Translations under genes and position numbers: made by a program
Shown here: positions 7,749-17,504 of the stretch, piece after piece
Layout: every line of letters starts with the position of its first letter
How positions within the stretch are numbered: position 1 is the stretch's first letter
The notes under the pieces: model-generated
What the model saw: only the letters and a program-made list of their open reading frames with translations
Told to the model about the DNA's origin: nothing
The model's database searches: none
Assembly: GCA_018269005.1 (NCBI GenBank)
Contig: JAFDVK010000023.1
Coordinates: forward strand, 24,974-88,973
Direction: 5' to 3'
Source of the DNA: Acidobacteriota bacterium
GTDB taxonomy: Bacteria; Acidobacteriota; Blastocatellia; Pyrinomonadales; Pyrinomonadaceae
DNA length: 64,000 nucleotides

Positions 7749-8833
7749 TATGCTGACGTCCTCCCGGCGACCGCAGATGAGACACGAGCAGACCGCGGAA
7801 AGCCAAGTTCGCCGAATAGCTTTACCCAGCTCGGTCTGACCGATTCCCAGGACGATCTTTCCGCTAACGATCGTCCGTTTTGTGAGATATGTTCCGTGAG
7901 GTCAGTGTCATCGAGTAGCCGATCGACGGCCTCGGCGATCACCTGAGCATTATCTCTTGGGACGAGGATCCCTTCAGTTCCGTTCTTCAGGAGTGAACTG
8001 ATGCCGCCAACATCCGTTGCAATGACAGGAAGTCCGAATGCACACGATTCCACGACTGCGACCGGCATGTTGTCGATGTCATTTGTATTCAAAAAGATAT
8101 CCGCTTGGGAGAATTCGAGCACCTTTGCTTTGCTGTCGAGAAAGCCCGGGAAACGGACCTCTTTTTGCAAACCTAGGTTACGCACCAATTGTTTGATGCT
8201 CGACTCCATTCCCTTATCCACGCCGGCCATTACGAGCGTCGCATTCGAATGTTTTTCGCGAACTAGGGCAAAAGCCTTGATCGCAAGTTCTGGGTTATAG
8301 ATGTTGTGGAAAGCGCGCATCCAAATCAACTTTGGGGCGATGTCCCGTCTTAGTTTGAACGGATAGGCTTTCAGATTGATCACGTTAGGGATAATCCTTA
8401 CATTAAATCCGAGCTTATTCACAACGTGTTTAAGGAACGATGATGGGGCCACGAGTACTGTGAACCGCCGAAACACGCGCGCACTCCAATTCGGATACTT
8501 TGCGGCAAATTCAGGCAGGCTGCCGCCGTGCAGAACACCTATCGTTCGTAGCCCGAGGCACTTGCCAAGAAGGCTGACAAGATCGGCAATAAAAAAGCTT
8601 GCACCGCTATAGACCTCAACGATCGTAATGTCGATTGTTCTCCTTCTCCATATCAAGGTGAATCCGATCTCAAGTATTCTCAGCAAGCGGTTTAGCTTAG
8701 AGGATACGGCGACGACATCAAATCCTTCCTTGAGGAGCAGATCTGCAAGAATCTGCCCCTGCGTCGAAATCTTTCCCGGATGTCTACCGACCAAGCTTCC
8801 AACAATACAAATTTTCGGCTGATTGGTTTTCAT
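7748..8833 (-). CDS. GT4 glycosyltransferase
   Basis: This GT-B fold glycosyltransferase begins KICIVGSLVGRHPGKISTQG, binding a phosphosugar or acceptor in the N-terminal domain. The GT4 C-terminal signature with E-x7-E spacing is in VVESCAFGLPVIATDVGG. The preferred start is the ATG at 8833, which places the conserved first strand near residue 6 and clears the upstream gene. A start at 8884 would overlap that gene by 38 bp. It is likely cytoplasmic and adds one sugar to the repeat unit. Specificity is not predictable. Confidence 0.83.
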   Translation of the reverse strand: MKTNQPKICIVGSLVGRHPGKISTQGQILADLLLKEGFDVVAVSSKLNRLLRILEIGFTLIWRRRTIDITIVEVYSGASFFIADLVSLLGKCLGLRTIGVLHGGSLPEFAAKYPNWSARVFRRFTVLVAPSSFLKHVVNKLGFNVRIIPNVINLKAYPFKLRRDIAPKLIWMRAFHNIYNPELAIKAFALVREKHSNATLVMAGVDKGMESSIKQLVRNLGLQKEVRFPGFLDSKAKVLEFSQADIFLNTNDIDNMPVAVVESCAFGLPVIATDVGGISSLLKNGTEGILVPRDNAQVIAEAVDRLLDDTDLTEHISQNGRSLAERSSWESVRPSWVKLFGELGFPRSARVSSAVAGRTSA

Positions 8834-8846
8834 CGGGATCAACAGA

Positions 8847-10307
8847 TCAGTTGGGAACGAACTCCGAAAACTCCAAAACACCATTTCGAAGAGACTCTTC
8901 TATTGGGATCGGTCGAAGAATACGGCGCCTTGTCCGACGCATGGGTTCCGCGATGGTTATGAACGTCATTCCAAACAACGCGGACGGAGCAGCCAAACGC
9001 ATGCCAGCATTCAACATAAAGAGAATGGACCAGGCTGCGGCTCCGATGATGAGTGCTCGCTCGAGTCGCGGCCGAGATCGTCTGAAGTTCACGGCTACCA
9101 TTGCGGTCAACATAAGTATGGCGATAACCCCAAACGCACCGTGCTCGGAGAGCAGCCGCGAGAACTCGGTGTGGCTGACCGCCTTATAGCCAAGTATTTG
9201 ACTTCGTTCGCTATACGCGGCGCCAACCCCAACGCCGAGAATGGGATGCTCAAGAAAAAGGTCAATATCTGACTCAGCGATCTCGGCACGATGGGTCGAT
9301 TGTGTGTCTTGGAAGCGCTCCTCGAGGCCGCCTCCGGTAAACTCATTGAGGACCGGAAAGACGAAAATCATAAAGAGCAGGATGAGAGCAGCAACCGGGA
9401 CGATTCTTTTGGTAGCCTTAAGAGGGTCGCCGAATTCAAAGAGTGCGACGAGGAGCAAAGCTCCGCCGGCATTGTAAACACCACCGCGGGAGAAAGTCAT
9501 CATGCTTTGAGCTGCAAAAAAAAGCGCGGAAATGGCGAAAAAGACTTTGCTCTTTCGGTCATTCTTCAAAGCAAGCAGGGAGAATGTGGCTAAGAAGAGG
9601 CCGAGCCCCAACATTGCCGAAACCTGATTAGGTCCAAAGCCGCCACTAGTGGCAAAGTTCGATTCGTCCGAGAATTGAATGTCTTTGATCGACATCGTAA
9701 AGAAGAAGGTCACGAACGCGACGCTCAGCAAAGGAATGATAAAGGCCGTAAATAGACTTCGAAGCTGGTTTTCATTCAATGTTAAGTTTGAAAAGAACCA
9801 GCAGCTCACCATCAAGAAGAGCGGGCCCGAGAGACTGAAGCTCAGCGTATCCTTAGCGCCTAAAAGATCGAACTGCATGAATGTCAATATCGAGGCTGGG
9901 ATAAGTGCTGCAAAGTAAATGAGCGGCAAGGCCGGAATAGTACGCCGGCCGCGCTTCAAAAGAGCAACGACCATTATCACCGACGAGCCATATTTGCCGA
10001 ATTCCCAAAATATGGGGACCTGCGCCATTCGCCAAAGGATCTCGACACCGACAAGATAGCCGACGGCCAAAGCTACCTTTTGCAGTCTGACCTTTTTCTG
10101 CAGTGCCCAGTAAAGCCCAACCCCAAAAGCGGCAGCCGGATGTAGCAGAGCAGCAGGGCCCGCATAATAGTCGAAGAGCCCAAGGGGGAAGTGCAGGATG
10201 ACGAGTCCGATGAGAAGACGAAAATTCGGCTTCCGGAGAATGTTCTCGGCTCGACGTTCAACGGGACGAGGCAATGCGATGTAGTTCATCCGTTTAGCTG
10301 GGATCAT
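8847..10307 (-). CDS. O-antigen ligase/polymerase family membrane protein
   Basis: The 486-residue, strongly hydrophobic protein has about ten to twelve predicted membrane spans. A large periplasmic loop carries EHPILGVGVGAAY and SHTEFSRLLSEHG, the motif area of the O-antigen ligase/Wzy (Wzy_C) superfamily. It would polymerise or transfer undecaprenyl-linked glycan on the periplasmic side. Its start overlaps the upstream GT4 stop by 4 bp (ATGA). A Wzy-like protein next to a Wzm/Wzt ABC exporter is unusual, because ABC-dependent glycans are normally polymerised in the cytoplasm. Ligase and polymerase cannot be told apart from sequence alone. Confidence 0.8.
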   Translation of the reverse strand: MIPAKRMNYIALPRPVERRAENILRKPNFRLLIGLVILHFPLGLFDYYAGPAALLHPAAAFGVGLYWALQKKVRLQKVALAVGYLVGVEILWRMAQVPIFWEFGKYGSSVIMVVALLKRGRRTIPALPLIYFAALIPASILTFMQFDLLGAKDTLSFSLSGPLFLMVSCWFFSNLTLNENQLRSLFTAFIIPLLSVAFVTFFFTMSIKDIQFSDESNFATSGGFGPNQVSAMLGLGLFLATFSLLALKNDRKSKVFFAISALFFAAQSMMTFSRGGVYNAGGALLLVALFEFGDPLKATKRIVPVAALILLFMIFVFPVLNEFTGGGLEERFQDTQSTHRAEIAESDIDLFLEHPILGVGVGAAYSERSQILGYKAVSHTEFSRLLSEHGAFGVIAILMLTAMVAVNFRRSRPRLERALIIGAAAWSILFMLNAGMRLAAPSALFGMTFITIAEPMRRTRRRILRPIPIEESLRNGVLEFSEFVPN

Positions 10308-11383
10308 TGCCTCGGCAGCAGGCTGTTGTATATTTCGGTCAGCCGTCCTCCTAGATAGTTCAACGAATGGTTCTCTGCAACATACTTTTGTCCATTTGTC
10401 CCGAGCGTTTGTCTGAGCTGTTGGCTGGCGATCAAATGCTTCACGGCGCCAACAAGTCCATCAAAATCCATAGGGTCAACCAGAATACCCATCTGATCAG
10501 ATAAGACCTCCGAGACGCCGCCAACGTCCGTTGCAACAACTGGGACGGCGTTACTCAATGCCTCCAAGATAACGTTCGGAGTTCCTTCGTGCTTTGATGT
10601 GAGTACCAGGATATCTAGCGAAGAATATACGGCAGACATATCTGAACATTCACCGGAAAAGCAGAGAGTTTCGGCCGAGAGGCCATACTCAGCGGCAAGT
10701 GTTTCGAGTTCCGGCCTTAATGGGCCGTCACCGACGATCTGGAACTTCAACCGCTGCTCTCTCACTGTTTTTTTTAGTTCGTACGCAAGTTTCACAAAAA
10801 GCTCCGGTCGCTTTTCCTTTCCGAGACGGCCGACAAAGGCGATGTTGGTCGTGCCGCTTGAATTGTCATTTGGATGTTCGAGCGCATTTCCAAACGCCAC
10901 GACATTTCTTACGAGGTCGATCTTCTGCTTTTTGATCCCGAAAGCTATTGATCTCTTGATGGCGCGCTCCGAGTTCGCGATCAAGTGTTTAGGCAGGGTG
11001 AGCTGGTACCTCCCATATATTCCATTTGCTGCAAGCTCGTAGTCCAGATCGCTTCGAATCGCACCAATACTCTCAGTGCCGATGATCCTGCCGGAGACCG
11101 CCGCGTAGATATTGGTGTAGAAATGAGAACTCTGAACAATATCAGTTGATTCGCGACGAAGTTCTCTGATTACGCCCCGTAGTGTCGCGATCCTTCCTCT
11201 ACGAGTGTCGATCGGTCGAACATCGATTCCGAGATCCCGAATCTCCTCCTCGAGGGCCTCACCCTTAGTTAGGCAGAGCAAGCGCGGATTGACTCCGTTG
11301 CCCATTAGCGAGCGAAGCATGTAAACCAGCTGGCGTTCTGCTCCACCTCGCCCTAAAGTGCCTGCTAGGAACGTTACTTTCAT
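10304..11383 (-). CDS. GT4 glycosyltransferase
   Basis: This 359-residue GT-B enzyme has a glycine-rich N-terminal loop, FLAGTLGRGGAERQL, typical of GT4 enzymes of capsule and O-antigen clusters. The C-terminal donor-site motif is ILEALSNAVPVVATDVGG, with FVGRLGKEKRPEL ahead of it. Length and motifs are complete. The stop overlaps the start of the ligase/polymerase gene, indicating coupling. Confidence 0.87.
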   Translation of the reverse strand: MKVTFLAGTLGRGGAERQLVYMLRSLMGNGVNPRLLCLTKGEALEEEIRDLGIDVRPIDTRRGRIATLRGVIRELRRESTDIVQSSHFYTNIYAAVSGRIIGTESIGAIRSDLDYELAANGIYGRYQLTLPKHLIANSERAIKRSIAFGIKKQKIDLVRNVVAFGNALEHPNDNSSGTTNIAFVGRLGKEKRPELFVKLAYELKKTVREQRLKFQIVGDGPLRPELETLAAEYGLSAETLCFSGECSDMSAVYSSLDILVLTSKHEGTPNVILEALSNAVPVVATDVGGVSEVLSDQMGILVDPMDFDGLVGAVKHLIASQQLRQTLGTNGQKYVAENHSLNYLGGRLTEIYNSLLPRQ

Positions 11384-11417
11384 CGCCGCCTTTACACCTG
11401 TTTTTCTGCGGCGACCA

Positions 11418-12596
11418 TCAGGTAATATTCTCCAATTCGCGCAATGACTTCACGTTCCATGCCGAACTCAGTTTCTTTCCAATTAACTCCTGCCAACTCT
11501 CAAGCGTGAAGCCTTTAGCTTTCTCGATCGCGTTTGCCGAGAGTGTGCGGTATCTCACATGGTCTGAACAAAGCTCGACGATCGCCCTTGCGAGTGTCGA
11601 TGGTTCCGCTTTATCAAGGAGGATTCCATTGGATTCGCCGATCAATTGTGACAGGACCGAAACCGGTGTGGTTATCACCGGGAGCCCGGTGGCCATAGCT
11701 TCGAGTACAACTTTTGGAAATCCCTCGGAGGCCGAAGTCGGATAACAGAAGATGTGAGCATTCTTCAACAACTTGATCACATTGTCATGAACCACTTTGC
11801 CGTGGAACCTAATCCGATCATCAACCTTGAGACGGACGGCCTGCTTCCGAAAAGGCTCGAGTTTCGATCCTCCGCCGACTACGTCAAGGGTCACATTCGG
11901 CAGGGTCCTGAGAACGTTGGGCAAACTGTCGATCACAACGTCGGTCCCCTTCCGGTCCTCTTGCCGACATACGATGATCAGTTTCACCGTGCCTTTTGCA
12001 GGCAATTCGCGAGGGGCATTCGGTTCGATCTCTGCCTTACGGAGAGAGGTGGCGAATATCCACTCAACGTGGGGATTTCGTTTGGAAGGGGGTTCATTTG
12101 AACCGCCCGTTGCCAGCATTGCATTCCTCCCGCCGGCAAAATACTCCATCGACCATCGCCAAATCTTCTCAGCGAGGGTCCGCTGGATCATCCAATTTCC
12201 GCAATGGCGAACGAAAAGTGGTTTTCGCAATAGGATCGCAATTGCCATTCCGATCGTTCCAACGTCCCCAGGGATAGGCGAGTGGACAGCATCTGCCTTT
12301 CGAACCTCTCGCAGTATCGTTAGGCAATTCTTAAAAAGCCAGAATGGAATATTTACCTTGCGGCCAATTCCCGTACCCTTCGGCTCCGAGAGCGGTATCA
12401 CCTTGATCCGTCTTCCGATCAGCGGAGAAAGCCCAGTTGTGTCGCCCTCACGCTTGCATGGCACAACGATCTTTGTTTCGTCAAAGAGCTCCGAGATCGC
12501 CCCCATTTGCTGGGGAAATCCGCCGTCCGTGATGTACCCGCTGGGTGAATCGGAGGAAAGCCAGCATACCTTGTGTGAAATGACCACAAGCTTCAT
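11418..12596 (-). CDS. GT4 glycosyltransferase
   Basis: This 392-residue GT-B enzyme has a donor-binding domain containing IVCRQEDRKGTDVVID and the GT4 signature VLEAMATGLPVITTPVSV. The N-terminal half carries HSPIPGDVGTIGMA and FVRHCGNW, as seen in capsule GT4 enzymes. It lies 34 bp upstream of the next GT4 gene in the same operon. Sugar specificity is unknown. Confidence 0.85.
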   Translation of the reverse strand: MKLVVISHKVCWLSSDSPSGYITDGGFPQQMGAISELFDETKIVVPCKREGDTTGLSPLIGRRIKVIPLSEPKGTGIGRKVNIPFWLFKNCLTILREVRKADAVHSPIPGDVGTIGMAIAILLRKPLFVRHCGNWMIQRTLAEKIWRWSMEYFAGGRNAMLATGGSNEPPSKRNPHVEWIFATSLRKAEIEPNAPRELPAKGTVKLIIVCRQEDRKGTDVVIDSLPNVLRTLPNVTLDVVGGGSKLEPFRKQAVRLKVDDRIRFHGKVVHDNVIKLLKNAHIFCYPTSASEGFPKVVLEAMATGLPVITTPVSVLSQLIGESNGILLDKAEPSTLARAIVELCSDHVRYRTLSANAIEKAKGFTLESWQELIGKKLSSAWNVKSLRELENIT

Positions 12597-12631
12597 ACAA
12601 CCTCAAAAATCGAGCATCACAGCGATCTGAG

Positions 12632-13624
12632 TTAGAACGCTGATGTTAGGATCTTCCAAACACCTTGTGCCCTGCCGCGCAGGTCGGCGATATCTGATGC
12701 GTTCATCCGGCGGAGAGCCGATGACATTATCCGGATCGCCTCGAACGCCTGAAACCGCCAGAATCGAAATTTCTGCGAACGACTTAGCGGACCGCTAATG
12801 TCTCGAAAGACGTAATAGTAATTGACCACCGACTTGAAGCCGATCTTGGTTCTGTCCTCTCGTCCGTTCGGCGAATGCAACTCAATACAATGAGCATCGC
12901 CGCACTGAAGCAATCTCCATTTTCGCCGTGCCCGAAGGGCAAAGTGAGCATCTTCAAGGACACCAAAGTCTCTGAAGAACTCGTCGAACCTTAGTCCGGA
13001 GTCAAACACCTCTCGGCGCCAAACCGCACATGCAGTCGTCATTATGTCCACCGCTCGGACTCCGGTGAATGGTGGCTGAAGGCCAGCGTTTATCGGATAG
13101 CCGCACTCGAAATCATAACGGCCGGGTTCGAAGAGCGAGAGAAGTCCCAATCGTCGATACCAGCGCCATCGCGGCGACCGTTCAAGTGCGAAATGACAAT
13201 TTGTCCGAAACCCTACAACACCGCCTACATCCGCATTTGAGCTTTCCTTCAAGACGTTGACCATTTGCTCGAAGAATTGCGGCCCCAAGCGAACATCGTC
13301 GTCGATCAATGCAATAAGATCCCCGGTAGCAACTTCAATTCCAATATTGCGTTGTATTGCCGTTCCCCCGCCATGGCGTATGAACTTGATCGCGAAAGGT
13401 AGGTCGGTACGCAGTTTAGAGACAACGCACTCTGTTTCACTTTCAGTGTCAGGAATTCCGTCAACAAGGATGACTTCGCTCGGCAGAACAGTTTGGAGCG
13501 AAAGGTTGTGAAGTAGAGCTCTTACCTCTTCCGGACGTTTCAGAGTCGGCGTAACGACCGACAACTTAGCTATTGGTCGCGTTTTCGTCTGAGACAAATG
13601 TGGGCTCTTTGTTGAATCCGCCAT
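12632..13624 (-). CDS. GT2 glycosyltransferase
   Basis: The 330-residue GT-A fold enzyme shows KLSVVTPTLKRPEEVRALL, then the metal-binding acidic motif in LIALIDDDVRLGPQF (DDD) and a downstream ED pair in FRDFGVLEDAHFAL that serves as catalytic base in many GT2 enzymes. It has no membrane spans, unlike the ExoA-like enzyme at 5360. It lies 7 bp downstream of the tandem GT-B-like pair. Confidence 0.85.
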   Translation of the reverse strand: MADSTKSPHLSQTKTRPIAKLSVVTPTLKRPEEVRALLHNLSLQTVLPSEVILVDGIPDTESETECVVSKLRTDLPFAIKFIRHGGGTAIQRNIGIEVATGDLIALIDDDVRLGPQFFEQMVNVLKESSNADVGGVVGFRTNCHFALERSPRWRWYRRLGLLSLFEPGRYDFECGYPINAGLQPPFTGVRAVDIMTTACAVWRREVFDSGLRFDEFFRDFGVLEDAHFALRARRKWRLLQCGDAHCIELHSPNGREDRTKIGFKSVVNYYYVFRDISGPLSRSQKFRFWRFQAFEAIRIMSSALRRMNASDIADLRGRAQGVWKILTSAF

Positions 13625-13631
13625 ATATTCT

Positions 13632-15122
13632 TCAAGCGTTTGACGCTAGATCTTTGGATCCGGCCAGATCGATTAGCTTAGCCGCGATCCGGTCGGCGGC
13701 ATGCCCGTCGAGGGCTTCGCCGAACATTTGATCGATCAACTGGCGTCGTTCCCCTTGGCTCTTTTGTGGCTCTCTCAGCTCATCTCGTAAGAGGATACGC
13801 ATCTCCTCGATCGAATAAGCGACTTGAACGGCCCCACTTTCAACCAAGGGACGATAATGTTCGTAGGAATAGAAAAGTGCGTTTCTCATTTCGCGATCAT
13901 TTTGTTCAAGAGCATCGAACCCGACATTGATGACGGGCTTATCGAACATACAAAGCTCGAGCGAAACCGTCGACGCAATATTGATTCCGACGGAAGCGTG
14001 CCGCAGGGCATTAACGAGGGCAAATGAATCCTCGGGAGTCGGGGTGAGCCATTCGGCATCCCATCGAACCTTTTGAAATAAAATATCTCGTCGCCGCTTT
14101 TTCAGATCGTCGAACCTGCCAGTTCGATCCTTGGCGTATACGCGGACCAACAACTGCGGACGGCCCTTTTCCGGATATTCGAGCAGAAGATCGGCGATAG
14201 ACTCCACAATCTCGGGTTCTAGCGGCATATGGTTCGCCATTCCGGTCGAATAGAGAACAACAGGCCGATCAGCGTCGGCACCAACTTCCTCGCAGAACTT
14301 CTCACGACTCCAATAGAATTCGGGCCGGAAATGAAAATCAAATTGAGGCGAGCCAGTGACAAATACGTTCTCGGCTTTTATCCAAGGGTACATTTCGATC
14401 AGTTGCTGCCTCAGACTTTCGTTCCAAACTAGAAAGTAATCGTAAGGCAATAGAATTCGGCCCTGTGACGTTAGATTGTCCCAACTAAAAATGAAGGTGG
14501 CCGTCGGGATCCCGAGCCACTGCGCGGCTTGAACGGCCGGAGTCGCGATCGCACTATGGATATGAGAACCATTGAAAACGAGCGATGGACGGATCGACCT
14601 ATAGAAGTCTGCATACTGATCGACCGTCATAAAGATCCGGCTTGAAAGACGTTCCGACCTTGACAGCACCCTCAGTCCGAGTGGGTTTGCAAAAAGCATT
14701 GCCACCACTTTTTTTACCAAACGGACCGCCTTGTCACGCATGGAACGAGCCTCTAGGTCTCGGATTCGCCAACGCTCCCTTGCGGCAGCTGACCATAGCC
14801 ACCGGCCGTGGGCCATATCCAGTATTTCGCGTTGGAAACGTACCGGCCAGCACTCAACGACCGGATCAAGCGAGTACTGCGTTGCATAAGCTTGGCCGGT
14901 AGCTTGCGAGATCGCGGTCCCTTGAACGACAGTGAGGAGGGACAGATCACAAGATTCAGCGATCTTCTCAAAACATCCGGAGTGGACAAAATTACGTATG
15001 ACCTCACCACGTGGTACGATTGCGACCACATTGCGGCGCGCTTTCTTTGCGGTCGTTTTTCGGTCGGGCAGAGATTCGGAAGAATGGTCCCTTCTTATTA
15101 CTGCTGCGGGTAAAGCGGTCAC
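13632..15122 (-). CDS. Putative GT-B-fold glycosyl/polymer transferase, tandem paralogue 1
   Basis: This 496-residue protein is clearly related to its upstream neighbour at 15119. Both share a block with IP-T-x-I-x-SWDN, an FLVWNE-like stretch, and TGSPQFDF/VGAPQFDV. Near the C-terminus an arginine-containing strand (LLVRVYAK here, LIVRPHPI in the neighbour) and an S-T-V-S/T block resemble CDP-glycerol transferases and other GT-B enzymes of capsule export loci. No exact family is recognised. The start is a GTG overlapping the upstream stop by 3 bp. Because the operon makes CMP-nonulosonic acid but shows no standard sialyltransferase, this pair are candidates for that step; this is inference only. 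Confidence 0.7.
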   Translation of the reverse strand: MTALPAAVIRRDHSSESLPDRKTTAKKARRNVVAIVPRGEVIRNFVHSGCFEKIAESCDLSLLTVVQGTAISQATGQAYATQYSLDPVVECWPVRFQREILDMAHGRWLWSAAARERWRIRDLEARSMRDKAVRLVKKVVAMLFANPLGLRVLSRSERLSSRIFMTVDQYADFYRSIRPSLVFNGSHIHSAIATPAVQAAQWLGIPTATFIFSWDNLTSQGRILLPYDYFLVWNESLRQQLIEMYPWIKAENVFVTGSPQFDFHFRPEFYWSREKFCEEVGADADRPVVLYSTGMANHMPLEPEIVESIADLLLEYPEKGRPQLLVRVYAKDRTGRFDDLKKRRRDILFQKVRWDAEWLTPTPEDSFALVNALRHASVGINIASTVSLELCMFDKPVINVGFDALEQNDREMRNALFYSYEHYRPLVESGAVQVAYSIEEMRILLRDELREPQKSQGERRQLIDQMFGEALDGHAADRIAAKLIDLAGSKDLASNA

Positions 15123-16528
15123 TTTGTACCCCCCTTTTTTGTACGGCTGACAAAATCTGCGATTGCTTCGGCCATCCTTTCACCGCAACGGCCGTCAAGA
15201 CTGCCGCACACATACGCGGCGATCCATTTACGGTCAGCCGCGTGCAAGCTGGGATTCGCTAGGTACGTCTTGATCGCATTCTCCAACTCATCAAAATCGT
15301 TCACAAGCCAAACCCCGCCAGACTCCGCGATCGGCTTAAAATGACTCCATTTGTGATTGACGTCATTGATAAGAGCTTGATCGAAGCGGCCGGGCTGGGG
15401 ATCAAAATCTAGATTGACGACCGGCGTATCAAAGATGGCTGCATCGACCGTAACAGTGGATGACAAGTTGACGACGACATCAGCATGGCGAAAGGTATTT
15501 ACCCAATCGATTATCTGAGCTTCATCCTGCGTTCGTTTTATGAGATCTTTTCCCGCATTTGGTGTGCGCTGAAGCCGTACGTTCGGACCGAATCCAGAGA
15601 AGATCTCCCGCATTTCGGCATTATCGTGAATCGGATGGGGACGGACGATCAGCTGGGCGTCACCAAAATGTCCGATCTTGACCCGACGGGCTATTTCGAT
15701 CGCACCGTGATGCTCTTTAAGGAAGTTTGGTGACCCAAGTGAATATACGATGATCTTACTATCCGGTCGCAGCTGTCGTTCGGCGCAATAGGATTCGCGA
15801 TCGATCTTGAAGCGGTTCGAATAGAAAACGTCAAACTGCGGAGCTCCAACGACATAGGACGGTACGTCTCGTGCGTGCGGATAAAAGTCCAAGAGCTCTG
15901 CTTTGTTCTGTTCGTTCCAGACGACATAGCCATCGTACTTAAATACCATTCTGTTCTTGGTAGAAACATTGTCCCAAGATGGAATATATGCAAGGGTCGG
16001 GATACCGAGTCTTTTTGCCGCCGCGAACACACCAGGCTGCTCGAATTGGAATGGGCCGGTGGACACGAGGACGCTCGGCCTCTTGACGCTCAGTCGGGCG
16101 GTCGCTTCAGTCGATCGAGGATATGACACGAGAAGCCGTTCCAAGGCATTTTCAAAGATCGTTTCGGAGCCGCTGTATGCCAACAACTTCGCTGGAAGCT
16201 TTAGTGCGCGGATCTGACCGGGCAACCTTTTGTCCCTCACGTGTTTTTGCATACTGACGCGGCTTGGAGCCATCAAACGATAGTCCCAAACGAACTCATT
16301 TAGTCTCCGAAGATAGTTGTACGGCCTTTCGCGAAAGGGCCGGACGACAGGGAAAGCTTCAACCGTCGCCTCAACTCCGGCCCAGTCAGACAATGACGCA
16401 TGGTCGTCGAGGGACGACGTCCATACACACACGTCGCCATGCTTCGCTAAAGCTCTGATCAGCCCAGTGTATTTGAACACGCGGTCGACGAGGAGCGAGG
16501 TGGATAGTAAGAGAAAGCTGGGTCTCAC
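15119..16528 (-). CDS. Putative GT-B-fold glycosyl/polymer transferase, tandem paralogue 2
   Basis: The 469-residue protein shares the SWDN, VVWNE and GAPQFDV blocks with the downstream gene and carries the motif LIVRPHPIHDN, where RPHP-type strands bind nucleotide phosphates in GT-B enzymes. A second conserved block, VVNLSSTVTVDAAIFDTPVVN, is typical of the C-terminal donor domain. The pair probably arose by tandem duplication and may add two linkages in succession or different linkages of one sugar. The exact family is not recognised. Confidence 0.7.
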   Translation of the reverse strand: MRPSFLLLSTSLLVDRVFKYTGLIRALAKHGDVCVWTSSLDDHASLSDWAGVEATVEAFPVVRPFRERPYNYLRRLNEFVWDYRLMAPSRVSMQKHVRDKRLPGQIRALKLPAKLLAYSGSETIFENALERLLVSYPRSTEATARLSVKRPSVLVSTGPFQFEQPGVFAAAKRLGIPTLAYIPSWDNVSTKNRMVFKYDGYVVWNEQNKAELLDFYPHARDVPSYVVGAPQFDVFYSNRFKIDRESYCAERQLRPDSKIIVYSLGSPNFLKEHHGAIEIARRVKIGHFGDAQLIVRPHPIHDNAEMREIFSGFGPNVRLQRTPNAGKDLIKRTQDEAQIIDWVNTFRHADVVVNLSSTVTVDAAIFDTPVVNLDFDPQPGRFDQALINDVNHKWSHFKPIAESGGVWLVNDFDELENAIKTYLANPSLHAADRKWIAAYVCGSLDGRCGERMAEAIADFVSRTKKGGTK

Positions 16529-16557
16529 TTGGTCTTCACGACGCGGCCGTTTGACCG

Positions 16558-17484
16558 TTAGTATCCGAGAGCGGCTTTCTGGGCTCGCTCGAAGTTCGAG
16601 AACGTTGCATCGTCAGGGTATCGGATCAGATTCTTTGATTCGGAAGCTGGCGATGTAAACATGCAAGTGAACATTAGCCGGTCGCCGGTCCTTGCCTCTC
16701 CGCCCTTGTGAAAGCCGCGTGTATCGGCAAGAATTACCGAGCCTTTCTTCCCGGTGCACACGCGCCAGTTCTCTCGCGGATAAGCGTTCGACATTTGCTC
16801 GTCAGTTGTTCGTCGCACACCATCCTCATCAAAAAACGCTGGTGAGATCGACGAGAAGGAGCCCTTCTTATGTGTTCCTGGTGCGTACGTGAACGGTCCT
16901 GCTCCACGATCGACATCACTTAGATACACAAAGATCTTCAGGATAAATCGGTCTTCACGATCGAAATGCCAAAGTTGTGATTCCCGAGCAGCAGACACTG
17001 ATGCCGATGTGTACCAAACATTGTAGTATCGCAGACGAGTTTGCATTCGGAAGTAGCAATCGGCAATGTTAAGGAATGACTTGTTGAGTGCAAGCCGAGA
17101 GAAAATACTATTGGGATCAAAGGTTACCTCGCTGCCAAACATTTCGAGGTTAAAGGTTTTTCGTCCAACAGAATGGTCGGTATTCGCCGATTCCTTTATA
17201 TTCAGAATCGCCGGCATCTGATCTTCGACCAAGCCGCTTACCTCTTTTTCAACGTCAGAAAAGCTAACTCCCGTATCCAACGATTCAAACGGCACGACGG
17301 CCACACCGTTCTTGTCCAGATCTCTAAGTATCTCTACCTCACTCCCAACGGGCCTTTTTCCGCCAAGCAAAAACCGAATGGTTGGTCGCAGATTTGAACC
17401 ATACCGCCATCCCAATTCCGTGTTCCTCGCAGATCTAACCAGCTTTCGCAGCATTGTTCTTAATCTGTCGCGATTCGTTACCAA
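16558..17484 (-). CDS. Phytanoyl-CoA dioxygenase (PhyH)-like Fe(II)/2-oxoglutarate oxygenase
   Basis: The 308-residue protein has the Fe-binding H-x-D in LWHFDREDRF around residue 170 and a distal His in TRGFHKGGEARTGDR, with the Arg that binds 2-oxoglutarate a few residues later. Length and motif spacing fit the PhyH family. Members in glycan or antibiotic loci hydroxylate small molecules, lipids or carrier-bound amino acids. Its substrate could be the acyl or aminoacyl group made by the NRPS/CapK-like genes of this operon, but nothing in the sequence fixes this. Confidence 0.8.
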   Translation of the reverse strand: MVTNRDRLRTMLRKLVRSARNTELGWRYGSNLRPTIRFLLGGKRPVGSEVEILRDLDKNGVAVVPFESLDTGVSFSDVEKEVSGLVEDQMPAILNIKESANTDHSVGRKTFNLEMFGSEVTFDPNSIFSRLALNKSFLNIADCYFRMQTRLRYYNVWYTSASVSAARESQLWHFDREDRFILKIFVYLSDVDRGAGPFTYAPGTHKKGSFSSISPAFFDEDGVRRTTDEQMSNAYPRENWRVCTGKKGSVILADTRGFHKGGEARTGDRLMFTCMFTSPASESKNLIRYPDDATFSNFERAQKAALGY

Positions 17485-17504
17485 GAACTCAATATTAGAA
17501 ACAA

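Noticed and set aside
11797..12630. 277-codon plus-strand ORF over a GT4 gene
   Set aside because: Antisense to a complete GT4 enzyme; no RBS or domain.
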